NCBI RefSeq assembly: GCF_900115775.1
Contig: NZ_FOXS01000004.1
Location: 248,001-312,000, forward strand
Origin: Hymenobacter arizonensis
GTDB taxonomy: Bacteria > Bacteroidota > Bacteroidia > Cytophagales > Hymenobacteraceae
DNA length: 64,000 nucleotides
Direction of reading: 5' to 3'
The translations under genes were made by a program, and so were the position numbers. Positions 34,549-42,644 of this stretch are shown piece by piece (positions within the stretch are counted from its first letter, which is position 1; the number at the start of each line of letters is the position of its first letter). The notes beneath the pieces are model-generated. The model was not told where the DNA came from and made no database searches. It was given only the letters and a program-made list of their open reading frames with translations.

Positions 34549-34796
34549 ACTTTGCTTGATGCCCCTGAGTGAGAGGTCCTAACTTCTCGTTCAGGTGGAT
34601 TGTCCATTGTTGGAATAAGCGTCGATATCCCCAATGACGGAGTGCCGAGGCCATCCAACTGCATACGGGCAATAACAGAAGCTGACTGATATAGCAGCAT
34701 TTTCTAATCTTAATGACCACACTTGCCCCGTAGCTCTTTGGGGCCTTTGGCGTAGGTTTATACCGGTTTTTTGCCGCTGTTTACTCGCTCTGCTAC

Positions 34797-35990
34797 TTGT
34801 CGTCCTCCACCAACTTGCGGCCCCGTTGGGTGCTGCCTACCATCGTTTTTGCGCAGTTCGCCTGCACCTCGCTGTGGTTTGCGGGCAATGCCGTGCTGCC
34901 CGATTTGCTGCGCGATGCCGGGCTGGTGGGTACCTCGCTGGGCGCAGTGGTTTCGGCGGTGCAGCTGGGGTTTATTGTGGGTACGCTGGCATTTGGCCTG
35001 CTCCGGCTGGCCGACCGTGTGCCGCCGGCGCGGTTGTTTCTGCTGTGCGCCGTGGCCGGCAGCCTCACCAATGCAGCCCTGCTGCTGCCGGGGCCCACGC
35101 CTGCCTTGGTGTTGGGGCTGCGCTTTGCCACGGGGCTGTGCCTGGCGGGCATCTATCCGGTGGGCATGAAAATAGCGGCCGATTATTACGAGAACGGCCT
35201 GGGCCGGGCCCTGGGCTACCTGGTGGGTGCGCTGGTGCTGGGCACGGCGCTGCCCCACCTGCTGCGGCTGCTGGCTGCCGACTTCGCCTGGCAGGCCGTG
35301 GTACTGGCTACCTCGGGCCTGGCACTTTCGGGCGGACTACTGCTGTGGCTGTTGGTGCCAAACGGGCCGTTTCGGCGGCCGGGTGCCCGCTTGCAGCTGG
35401 CCGCGGCCTGGGACGTATTCCGCGAGCGGCCGTTTCGGCAGGCGGCGCTGGGGTACTTCGGGCACATGTGGGAGCTCTACACGTTCTGGGCGTTTGTGCC
35501 GCTGCTGCTGGCCACGCACGCCCGGCTGCACCCGGAGCCCGGGCCAGTGGGCCCGGGCTGGGCTTTTGGGCTGATTGCGGCGGGGGCGCCGGCCTGCGTG
35601 GCGGGCGGCTACCTGGCCCGGCGCTGGGGCAGCCTGGGCACGGCGCGGGCGGCGCTGGCCGTATCGGGGGCGTGCTGCCTGCTCAGCCCGCTGCTGCTGG
35701 CGCTGCCGCGGCCGGCCTTCGGTGTGGGCGTGCTGGTGTGGGGCATGGCCGTGGTAGCCGATTCGCCGCAGTTTTCGGCGCTGGTGGCGCAGCGTGCGCC
35801 GGCAGCGGCCACGGGCACAGCGCTCACGCTCGTTACGTGTCTGGGGTTTGCGCTCACCATCGTCAGTCTGCAAGCTTTTGCCGGCTTGCAGCCTTACGTG
35901 GAGGCGCGTTATCTGTTTCTACTGCTGGTGCCCGGGCCGGTGCTAGGGCTGCTGGCTACCCGCCGGGCTGCCAAACGCGCCACTGCCTGA
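34797..35990 (+). CDS. MFS transporter
   Basis: 397 residues, about twelve membrane helices. The frame opens at TTG 34797 and has no ATG near the 5' end; GTG 34830 (VLPTIVFAQFACTSLWFAGN) is the alternative start and would still precede the first helix. The first helix and the RLADRVPPARLFLL loop match the A-motif position of the major facilitator superfamily, and LRFATGLCLAGIYPVGMKIAADYY is the conserved helix 4-5 segment. Homologues include CynX- and nitrate-type carriers but no substrate can be assigned. Single gene. Confidence 0.85.
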   Translation: MSSSTNLRPRWVLPTIVFAQFACTSLWFAGNAVLPDLLRDAGLVGTSLGAVVSAVQLGFIVGTLAFGLLRLADRVPPARLFLLCAVAGSLTNAALLLPGPTPALVLGLRFATGLCLAGIYPVGMKIAADYYENGLGRALGYLVGALVLGTALPHLLRLLAADFAWQAVVLATSGLALSGGLLLWLLVPNGPFRRPGARLQLAAAWDVFRERPFRQAALGYFGHMWELYTFWAFVPLLLATHARLHPEPGPVGPGWAFGLIAAGAPACVAGGYLARRWGSLGTARAALAVSGACCLLSPLLLALPRPAFGVGVLVWGMAVVADSPQFSALVAQRAPAAATGTALTLVTCLGFALTIVSLQAFAGLQPYVEARYLFLLLVPGPVLGLLATRRAAKRATA

Positions 35991-36033
35991 TGCCCGTAGA
36001 TGAAGGCCAATTCATGAAATTTCTAAATAAAAA

Positions 36034-36263
36034 GACCGTCATGACGAGCATTCTGCGCATCAAGCAGAGACCGAGACATTGCGCCCGTTTCGCCTGCCTC
36101 GCGTCTGTCACGCTGAGCTTGCGAAGCAACTTCTCACGTTTCAACAATTAGTTCTGCTGGGATAAGGTGCTTCGCGAGCTCAGCATGACAGGCAGGTGGA
36201 TTACTACCGCACACGAGATGTCTCGGTCTCTGCTTGATGCGCAGAATGCTCGACATGACGGTT
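36034..36263. repeat. 230-bp double palindrome, CCGTCATGACGAGC family
   Basis: Outer arms of 46 bases (36034-36079 and 36218-36263) match with two mismatches. Inner arms (about 36104-36133 and 36167-36195, GTCACGCTGAGCTTGCGAAG type) also pair. Relatives are at 49465-49594 and 50561-50750. It lies between the MFS gene and the next lipoprotein gene. Confidence 0.85.
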
Positions 36264-36461
36264 AGGAAGTGACCCGTTTTTTTGGTCTGAGAACAAGTTT
36301 GAAGGGCAGACACACGAAGACCCGTATTTGCCGCTCGCCTCTAACCCGCTTTCCGGGAACATTCACGGGCTGGTCGAGCCAGAAACGACGTTTGGCGAGA
36401 AGCTCCGGCTGGCGTCTTCGCACCGTGTACCTTGCTGCTTATAATTCTCAATTTGACCCAC

Positions 36462-37064
36462 ATGAAACCTTTCTACTTAGTTTTCGGTGGAGCTGCGCTG
36501 TTGCTGGCCGCCTGCAACCAGACCGCACCCGCTACCGAGCAGCCCGCCGCTGCGCCCGCCACTACTGCTACTACCGAATCGGCTGTGCCGCCTCTCGTCA
36601 ACGTAGATTCTGCTGCTGCGCCGGCCGATAAAGTAGCCACCGCGCCTGCGCCCGTCGCGCCCACCCTGGCTCAGCCCGAAGCCCTGAAAGCTTCCTTTAG
36701 CTTCAAGCCTGCGCCCGACCCCGACGACCCCAGCCACCCCAAAACCAGTGTGCACCTCGTACTGCAGGGCACTAAGCCCATGGATATCGACCTGGGCAAA
36801 TTTGCTGGCCGGCCCGATGTAGTTGATGCCGCTAAGGCTAGGCAAGCCGGCTTTCCCAAGGACATGCTCATGGGCTTCCGCAGCTACCACGCCGCCTCCG
36901 GCACCAGCTCCGATTTGGCAGTGCTCAACGTGAGCGGGCGCCGCCTTCGGGTGGTGCAGCGGCGCGTGGAGGAAACTGCTTCCGAGCCCGGTACTTTCGA
37001 AACCTCGCGCGAGATTCCCCTGCCCGCCAAAACTGCTGTGGTGGCTAGCCCAAACGGCCAATAA
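36462..37064 (+). CDS. Lipoprotein of unknown function
   Basis: 200 residues from ATG 36462; lipobox LAAC with Cys18. The next 55 residues are a low-complexity Ala/Pro/Thr linker with repeats of PAAAPATTATTE type. The body has SFSFKPAPDPDDPSHPKTSVHLVLQG, a central VVDAAKARQAGFPKDML and a C-terminal REIPLPAK segment. The layout suggests a membrane-tethered soluble domain on a flexible stalk. No family recognised. Preceded by the 230-bp palindrome, which may insulate it. Confidence 0.7.
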   Translation: MKPFYLVFGGAALLLAACNQTAPATEQPAAAPATTATTESAVPPLVNVDSAAAPADKVATAPAPVAPTLAQPEALKASFSFKPAPDPDDPSHPKTSVHLVLQGTKPMDIDLGKFAGRPDVVDAAKARQAGFPKDMLMGFRSYHAASGTSSDLAVLNVSGRRLRVVQRRVEETASEPGTFETSREIPLPAKTAVVASPNGQ

Positions 37065-37145
37065 ATAGTCCTGTTAATAGTCTGAGAGGCTTCGGCTATA
37101 GAGGTGACAGTCGGAGCTTTTGCAGCTGTTTCCACGCCAAGGAGT

Positions 37146-37265
37146 AGTAGCGCGACCGTGCCCGGTAGGAACTTTGTAGTTCGCGTCCCGGAACGACACC
37201 CGAACGATTTGCAAACGGCGCGGGGATGCGAACTGCAAAGTGCCTGCCGGGCACGGTCGCGCTAC
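37146..37265. repeat. Palindromic repeat, second copy of the GTGCCCGG family
   Basis: Arms of about 42 bases, around GCGACCGTGCCCGG and its complement, match those of the copy at 21147-21271 over about 30 bases. The 40-base loop is unrelated to that copy. Confidence 0.8.
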
Positions 37266-37376
37266 GGCGTATTGCGTCAGTTGCCCCAGATAGCTCTAGC
37301 TGGACGGCCCCGCTTCCGTGACCTAACCCGAGCAGTAAGAATCAAGGCAACCAGTTTTTAATTTGTAAGTTGAGGC

Positions 37377-37751
37377 ATGAATACGAACACGCTTCTGAGC
37401 CCGCTGAAGGGCGCCACGCGCCGCGAAGTAGGCGGCGTGCAAGTTGATGTAGTGAAGACCGGCAATGCACGGGTCAAGCGCATAGTGTACCCGCAGGGCT
37501 TTCGCTGGTCGATAAACCTCAAGAACGTGGTCGGGACCGAGCTGTGCATGCACGCGCATGTCGGCTTTCTGGCCAGCGGGCAAATTGACATTCAATATGC
37601 CGACGGCACCCTCGAGCGGTTTGTGGCGCCCCAGGCCGTGGCCATCGCGCCCGGCCACGACGGCTGGGTGGTGGGCAATGAACCCGCCATTCTCATCGAG
37701 TTCGACTTTGAGGGCGAGACCGTGGAGCGCCTGGGATTGAAACGAGAGTAA
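37377..37751 (+). CDS. Cupin-domain protein
   Basis: 124 residues, a single small beta-barrel. The cupin motif 1 is VGTELCMHAHVGFLASGQIDI, with the two histidines (MHAH) that bind metal, and motif 2 is VAIAPGHDGWVVGNEPAILIE with PGHDGW. There is no fused domain. Small cupins of this kind often bind a ligand for regulation or have an isomerase or dioxygenase activity, none of which can be chosen here. Cytoplasmic. It converges with the MscS gene. Confidence 0.85.
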   Translation: MNTNTLLSPLKGATRREVGGVQVDVVKTGNARVKRIVYPQGFRWSINLKNVVGTELCMHAHVGFLASGQIDIQYADGTLERFVAPQAVAIAPGHDGWVVGNEPAILIEFDFEGETVERLGLKRE

Positions 37752-37844
37752 GGTCGAGCGGCGCTTTTCGATATGATTTAGAAGCGTCCTATACACCTCG
37801 GTTTTGCGGCTGAGCCGGGCCTGGCGCCCTGGTGGCCGGCTTGC

Positions 37845-38762
37845 TTACTGGTCGCCATCGGGACGCTTGGGCTCCAGCGCAGGGGCCAGCATAGCCGTGG
37901 CTTCGGGGTGCAGGTGTAGGGTACGAATCGGGAACGGAATGGAAATGCCGTGGTCATCAAATGCCCGCTTGATGCGGATGATGGCCTCGCTGCGGGCACT
38001 CACGTAGTCGAACTGCCGGCGGTAGGGCACCCAAAAGCGCACCTGAAACGTGATGGCGCTTTCGGCAAAAGCCGTGAACATGACTTCCAGCGGCCGCTCG
38101 GGCACAAGCTCCGGAATGGCGCTCACGGCCTTCTGTACCACCTGCTGCACCAGCTCGAGGTCGGAGTTGTAGGCCACGCCGCATTCCAGGTCTACGCGGC
38201 GCATGGTTTGCTGGGTGAAGTTGATGAGTGGGTTTTCGAACACCTTGCGGTTGGGCATAATCACCAGCTCGCCGGTGGTTTGGCGGATGTTGAGTGTGCG
38301 CAGGCTGATGCGCTCGATGGTGCCGAAAAACTTATCGGTTTCAATGACGTCGCCCACGTTGAAGGGGCGCTGCACGGCAATAATGACGCCGCTGATGAAG
38401 TTGGCCGCAATGTCCTGAAACGCGAAACCCAGCGCTAAGCCGATGATGCCGACACCGGCGAGCAGCGAGGTCACGGTTTTGTCGAGGTTGAGGACCGTAA
38501 GCACGAAGAACGTCCCCACCAGCAGGGTGAAGATGTAGAGCATCGTGGTGAGCAGGTTGTTGAGGGTGTCGCTGGCCGACACCCGGGGCAGCACCCGGCG
38601 CACCACCCGCCGCACGATGCGGGCGCCCACAAAAGTGAGAATTAACAAGATAGCCGCCACCACCAGGTTGGGCAGCATCACTATCAGCTGGCGAAACCAA
38701 ACCAGCAGCTTGCCGGATAATAAATCAAAAGCGCGTTCAACTTCGGTCACAACAGCAAACAT
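37845..38762 (-). CDS. MscS-family mechanosensitive channel
   Basis: 305 residues from ATG 38762; the upstream extension of the frame is not coding-like. Three membrane helices precede the pore helix (LAGVGIIGLALGFAFQDIAANFISGVII), whose Gly/Ala packing and the FQDIAANFISG end are the MscS signature. The cytoplasmic beta domain follows (FNVGDVIETDKFFGTIERISLRTLNIR, ELVIMPNRKVFENPLINFT). It opens on hypo-osmotic shock. Length is close to E. coli MscS (286). Single gene. Confidence 0.93.
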   Translation of the reverse strand: MFAVVTEVERAFDLLSGKLLVWFRQLIVMLPNLVVAAILLILTFVGARIVRRVVRRVLPRVSASDTLNNLLTTMLYIFTLLVGTFFVLTVLNLDKTVTSLLAGVGIIGLALGFAFQDIAANFISGVIIAVQRPFNVGDVIETDKFFGTIERISLRTLNIRQTTGELVIMPNRKVFENPLINFTQQTMRRVDLECGVAYNSDLELVQQVVQKAVSAIPELVPERPLEVMFTAFAESAITFQVRFWVPYRRQFDYVSARSEAIIRIKRAFDDHGISIPFPIRTLHLHPEATAMLAPALEPKRPDGDQ

Positions 38763-38998
38763 AAATAGGGGCAAATCAGCAAGGGAATTGGTCCAAGATA
38801 CGGCCCAAGCCCGGCAGCAGCGGGGGAGTGGGGCAGGGCAAGTACCGTGCATCGTAGCAACGGGTGGAGCTGGGAGGCCGCCAGGCAACCCCAAATTTCC
38901 AGTCGCCAAGCGCTAGGTATTCGCCACTGTTGGGCCAACGCCAAGTTTGGTTTCCCTTGCCGCGGGCCTCTTATCCTTCGCACCACTGAGGAGCTTGG

Positions 38999-39499
38999 AT
39001 GTTTAAATGGCTACAATTTCTCATTCCCAGACAAAACATGCCGGGCCTGCTTTTGCTTTTATTGGCCATGTATTCAACTGTTGAACTTGCCACGCGCATT
39101 ATTTCCTTTCGAGCCGATTTGGATGTTATGGTGGTGCGGTGGCACACGCACGCTTCGCTGGAGGGGGTGCAAGCCGACTACGCCCACATGCTGGAGCTAG
39201 CCAAAGCGTACCAAACCAGCGACTGGCTGCTGGACGTCCGGCGCCGTGATAAAGTGAGTGCCGAGCTCAGCGCCTGGGCCAGTGGGGTTTATTACCAACA
39301 AGCCGCCGCCGAGCTGGCGCCCCGCCGTCTACGCATCGCCGTGCTCAATTCTCCAGCTCTTACGGAAATATACCGGACCGATGAAGAGCATAAAAAGCAC
39401 GTAGAATACGTGTTGGACCCAGCCCGCCCGTTCGATATGCGGGTATTCGACGACGAAGGCGAGGCCATGCGCTGGCTGAGCCCCGTGTACCTGAGCTAA
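38999..39499 (+). CDS. Uncharacterised protein with a hydrophobic N-terminal segment
   Basis: 166 residues from ATG 38999; ATG 39038 is a possible later start. A hydrophobic segment PGLLLLLLAMYSTVELA near residues 15-31 may be a membrane anchor. The rest resembles Hymenobacter proteins that carry a fixed block of DWLLDVRRR in the middle and RPFDMRVFDDEGEAMRWL at the C-terminus (here residues about 140-160). Such proteins are multicopy in those genomes and look like STAS- or SpoIIAA-like folds, but this is a guess from memory. No function is known. Confidence 0.65.
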   Translation: MFKWLQFLIPRQNMPGLLLLLLAMYSTVELATRIISFRADLDVMVVRWHTHASLEGVQADYAHMLELAKAYQTSDWLLDVRRRDKVSAELSAWASGVYYQQAAAELAPRRLRIAVLNSPALTEIYRTDEEHKKHVEYVLDPARPFDMRVFDDEGEAMRWLSPVYLS

Positions 39500-39669
39500 G
39501 CCCATTACGTCCTTGTTGCAGTAGCAAGTGGTTCAAAGCCCAGTATCTTAGTCGGCAACAGGAAAAAGAGCCCCGACGGCCTGCAACCATTGTGTTGCCC
39601 CGCCGGTCAGATGCAGCAGAGGCGCTTGCCTCCGGTGCCCTTCTACTCATTTCTCCAATACCCTGCCGT

Positions 39670-40941
39670 ATGTCACGCAACCAGTTCGCATCCGTGTTTC
39701 TGAGCTTGGCCACTAGTACCCTGCTCTTGCTGGGTTGCCAGAAACAATCGGCCGAGCCTGCCACCGACGAGCCCACCATCGACGAGCCTACTACTAATGC
39801 GCCCAACCTGCGCCCCCTCACCGCGGCCGAGCGCAGCACCGTGGGCAGTGCCAATGACTTTGCGTTTCGGGCGTTTGCCGCGCTGCGAAGCAGGACCATT
39901 GCCGCCGAAAACCTGTGCATTTCGCCGTTGAGCGTGTCGGCAGCCCTCACCATGGCCTACAACGGCGCCGACGGCAGCACCAAAGCTGCCATGAAGGAAA
40001 CGCTGGGCTTCACACCGCAAACCGATGCTGAAGTCAATGGCTCCTACAAGTCGTTGTTCGAGTTGCTTACCGGCATCGACAAAAAGGTGACTTTTACCAC
40101 CGCCAATTCCATCTGGCACGGGAAACAGTACCAGCTAGCCACCCCGTTTGTGCAGCAAAACCATACCTCCTTCGGGGCCACGGTGCAGGCGGTTGATTTC
40201 GCCTTGCCCACGGCCAAGGACGCCATCAATAGCTGGGTGAGTGGCAAGACCCAGGGCAAGATTAGCGACATTATCCAGCAGACCAGTGCCGATGACGTGA
40301 TGTATCTAGTTAATGCGCTCTACTTCAAAGGCAGCTGGACTTACCGCATCGACCCGCAGCTAACTCGCCCTGCACCTTTCACCCTGGAAGACGGCCAGTC
40401 TAAAACCGTGAACATGATGCGCCTGACGAAGGGCAAGTACCTGCGCTATGCAGATGCTCAGCAGCAGGTCATCGACCTGCCCTACGGCAACCGCCAGTAT
40501 AGCATGACGCTGGTGGTACCTCGGGGCCAGACCACGCTCGCCAGCGTAGCCAGTCGCCTCACCGGTGCCCAGCTCAGCACCTGGCTGGCCGGGGCCGACA
40601 CCACCAGCCTGGAGCTGCGCCTGCCCAAGTTCCGCCTGGAATACGAGAAGCAACTCAACGATGCGCTGACAAGCATGGGCATGGGCGTAGCCTTCACCAA
40701 TCAAGCCAATTTTTCGCGCATGTTGGCCGGTAATGCCACCAATTTGAAAATCAGTGCCGTTAAGCACAAGACTTACCTTGATGTGAACGAGGAAGGTACG
40801 GAGGCTGCGGCCGTAACTTCTGTGGGCGTGATAACCACATCGGTGCCGCAACCGGTAGAGGTAAACCGGCCCTTTCTGTTCCTTCTTCGAGAGAAGTCTT
40901 CGAACGCTATTTTATTTATCGGGCAGGTCACCAACCCCTAG
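39670..40941 (+). CDS. Serpin (serine protease inhibitor) lipoprotein
   Basis: 423 residues from ATG 39670 with a lipobox LLGC (Cys23) and a Pro/Thr/Glu-rich linker (ATDEPTIDEPTTN). The serpin fold shows NLCISPLSVSAALTMAYNGA near 77-96, LVNALYFKGSW near 208-220 and the C-terminal NRPFLFLLREKSSNAILFIGQVTNP. The reactive loop starts at the hinge EEGTEAAAV (374-382), whose small residues are those of inhibitory serpins. Aligned by length to human alpha-1-antitrypsin, P1 is Thr390 and P1' Ser391, pointing to a protease that accepts small residues. Bacterial serpins are uncommon; several known ones inhibit host or rival proteases. It would be displayed on the outer membrane or in the periplasm. 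Confidence 0.93.
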   Translation: MSRNQFASVFLSLATSTLLLLGCQKQSAEPATDEPTIDEPTTNAPNLRPLTAAERSTVGSANDFAFRAFAALRSRTIAAENLCISPLSVSAALTMAYNGADGSTKAAMKETLGFTPQTDAEVNGSYKSLFELLTGIDKKVTFTTANSIWHGKQYQLATPFVQQNHTSFGATVQAVDFALPTAKDAINSWVSGKTQGKISDIIQQTSADDVMYLVNALYFKGSWTYRIDPQLTRPAPFTLEDGQSKTVNMMRLTKGKYLRYADAQQQVIDLPYGNRQYSMTLVVPRGQTTLASVASRLTGAQLSTWLAGADTTSLELRLPKFRLEYEKQLNDALTSMGMGVAFTNQANFSRMLAGNATNLKISAVKHKTYLDVNEEGTEAAAVTSVGVITTSVPQPVEVNRPFLFLLREKSSNAILFIGQVTNP

Positions 40942-40977
40942 CGTCAGGCGGGTTTGCAGGCCTGTCTGGCCAAGGTT

Positions 40978-41010
40978 AGCCCTTGCTCCTGTGTAGGAGC
41001 AAGGGCTTTT
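40978..41010 (+). terminator. Rho-independent terminator after the serpin gene
   Basis: AGCCCTTGCTCCT pairs with AGGAGCAAGGGCT (loop GTGT) and TTTT follows. Confidence 0.85.
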
Positions 41011-41182
41011 ATTTGCTCCTCGGGTGGTCGCGCGGCTACTCGTTGCACTGTATCACTAGAGCCAGCAGGCCATGGCTCAAGAGCAGCCTTTCCACAGCAC
41101 AGTGTTCTTCCTAAACGGAACCATGCACCGGTTTGCTGGTTATGCCTATCCACATTTTCTTCCATCAAATCCCTTTCCTAAC

Positions 41183-41533
41183 ATGGCAGCAGCATCTAAT
41201 TCCGACGACATCTACACCACTTTTAAGGAGGACGTCAACATGACGGCCTCGGAAATTGAGAAGTGGCTGAAAACCGATGAGTCCAAGTCCGTAGGCCAGG
41301 ACAGCGGCGACGGCACCAGCATCGGCCGTCACTCCGGCGAGCGCATCGTCGACATTCTGCACAAGAAAAAAGCCGACCTCACGCCCGACGACGAAGCCCA
41401 CATGCACAAGGTGCACAGCTACGTGAGCCGCCACTCGGCGCAAGGCCCACACGATGCGGCCGACATAGAAACTTCGCGCTGGCGCTACTCCCTCATGAAC
41501 TGGGGCCACGACCCGTTGAAGGACAAGAAGTAG
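41183..41533 (+). CDS. DUF3140-type small protein
   Basis: 116 residues from ATG 41183. NMTASEIEKWLKTDESKSVGQD and IGRHSGERIVDILHKKKADLT, then HKVHSYVSRHSAQGP and SLMNWGHDPL, match the DUF3140 family (PF11338), small proteins of about 110 residues. DUF3140 members are thought to bind DNA in a stress-related context, but the function is not established. A bidirectional terminator follows, shared with the lipid-kinase gene from the other side. Confidence 0.88.
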   Translation: MAAASNSDDIYTTFKEDVNMTASEIEKWLKTDESKSVGQDSGDGTSIGRHSGERIVDILHKKKADLTPDDEAHMHKVHSYVSRHSAQGPHDAADIETSRWRYSLMNWGHDPLKDKK

Positions 41534-41547
41534 CCAAGTTTACGATA

Positions 41548-41583
41548 AAAACTCCCCTCCTTTTCTAAGGAGGGGAGTTTTTT
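41548..41583. terminator. Bidirectional hairpin terminator
   Basis: AACTCCCCTCCTT pairs with AAGGAGGGGAGTT (loop TTCT). A T-run lies on each strand, so it can stop both the DUF3140 gene and the leftward lipid kinase gene. The stem core CTCCCCTCCT also occurs in the element at 19877-20055. Confidence 0.8.
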
Positions 41584-42478
41584 ATTTCTCTGTTTTGGCC
41601 ACCAGCACCCGCAGCGCGCCAGGCTTGATAGCGGCCTCCACGTGGTTGGTGCGGCCCCGGTACTCGCCATCAACCTGCAGTTCGACGCGCCGCTTCACTT
41701 CCAGGTTTACGGCGGTGGTGCTGAAAATCTCTACCGCCCCGGGGTCGAAGGGGCGGAAGCGCCAGAACATCTTCAGCAGCTCACGGCCCACCAGGCGCCG
41801 TAGCACTACCACTTCAAACTTGCCGTCGGACACATCGCCGTCGGGGTTGATGGTGGCGCCCGTGCCGTAGACGCGGGCATTGGCCAGCACCACCATGAAG
41901 GCGGTGCGCTCCACTTCCTCGTCGTCGCACTGGATGCGCACCCGCATGTGGCGGCGCCGCAGCAGCGACCAGAAAGCGGCCCGCGCGTAGCCCAGCATGC
42001 CGCGCCAGTTGTGGCTTTGGGCGTGGCGCACCAGTTGGGCGTTCAGGCCAATGTCGCTCAGGTGCAGGCACAGGTCGGTGCCGTTGATGTAGATGACGTC
42101 GACGGCTTTTTCGTGGCCACTCACGGCGATGTTGAGGGCCTCGGTAGGGTCAGGCGGAAGGTCCAGTTCCTTGGCCATGCCGTTGGCCGAGCCCGCGGGG
42201 AGCACAGCCAACGGCAGGTTGGCGGCAATGGCTTGTTCGGCTACGATTTTGACGGTGCCGTCGCCACCCACAGCCACTAGGCGGTCGGGCTGGTCTTTTT
42301 CGATGCGGGCCTTGAGGGCTGCGCCGTCGTCATGGCCGGTGAGCTCCAGCAGGTCGGCGCGGTGGGGGAGGGGCTCGAAATACTCGCGGATAGTGGCCGG
42401 CCAGTCCGTCTTCTCGGCGCTGCCCGAGGCGGGGTTCACCACGAAGAGAAAGCGCAGGGGAGCAGATGGCGTAGGCAT
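41582..42478 (-). CDS. Diacylglycerol kinase catalytic-domain lipid kinase (YegS/DgkB type)
   Basis: 298 residues, the size of bacterial DagK-family kinases. LFVVNPASGSAEK at the N-terminus binds nucleotide, and DRLVAVGGDGTVKIVAEQ (GGDGT near residue 72) is the catalytic loop; LAVLPAGSANGMAKELDLP follows. The C-terminal domain is the beta sandwich of the family. It would phosphorylate diacylglycerol or a related lipid with ATP at the inner membrane face. Divergent from the App1-like phosphatase gene by 166 bases, and the two would oppose one another (inference). Confidence 0.9.
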   Translation of the reverse strand: MPTPSAPLRFLFVVNPASGSAEKTDWPATIREYFEPLPHRADLLELTGHDDGAALKARIEKDQPDRLVAVGGDGTVKIVAEQAIAANLPLAVLPAGSANGMAKELDLPPDPTEALNIAVSGHEKAVDVIYINGTDLCLHLSDIGLNAQLVRHAQSHNWRGMLGYARAAFWSLLRRRHMRVRIQCDDEEVERTAFMVVLANARVYGTGATINPDGDVSDGKFEVVVLRRLVGRELLKMFWRFRPFDPGAVEIFSTTAVNLEVKRRVELQVDGEYRGRTNHVEAAIKPGALRVLVAKTEK

Positions 42479-42644
42479 GAGCTTCGGACTTGGTTTTCAA
42501 TGAAGGTATCTGCCGCGCTTGCCCAGCTGGTCAGGCCCAGCCGGGGCCGTTCAAATGGGCAGGGAGCAGGCAACGAGTCATCCAATCGGTCTTCTTCGCC
42601 GTAACGGTTTTCAGCTTTCCACGGCTGAATATTTCTTTGTCCGA

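Noticed and set aside
34826..36151. A 441-codon frame overlapping the MFS gene
   Set aside because: Ala/Gly/Arg-rich with no membrane pattern; it is a shadow of the MFS gene in another frame and runs on into the palindrome.
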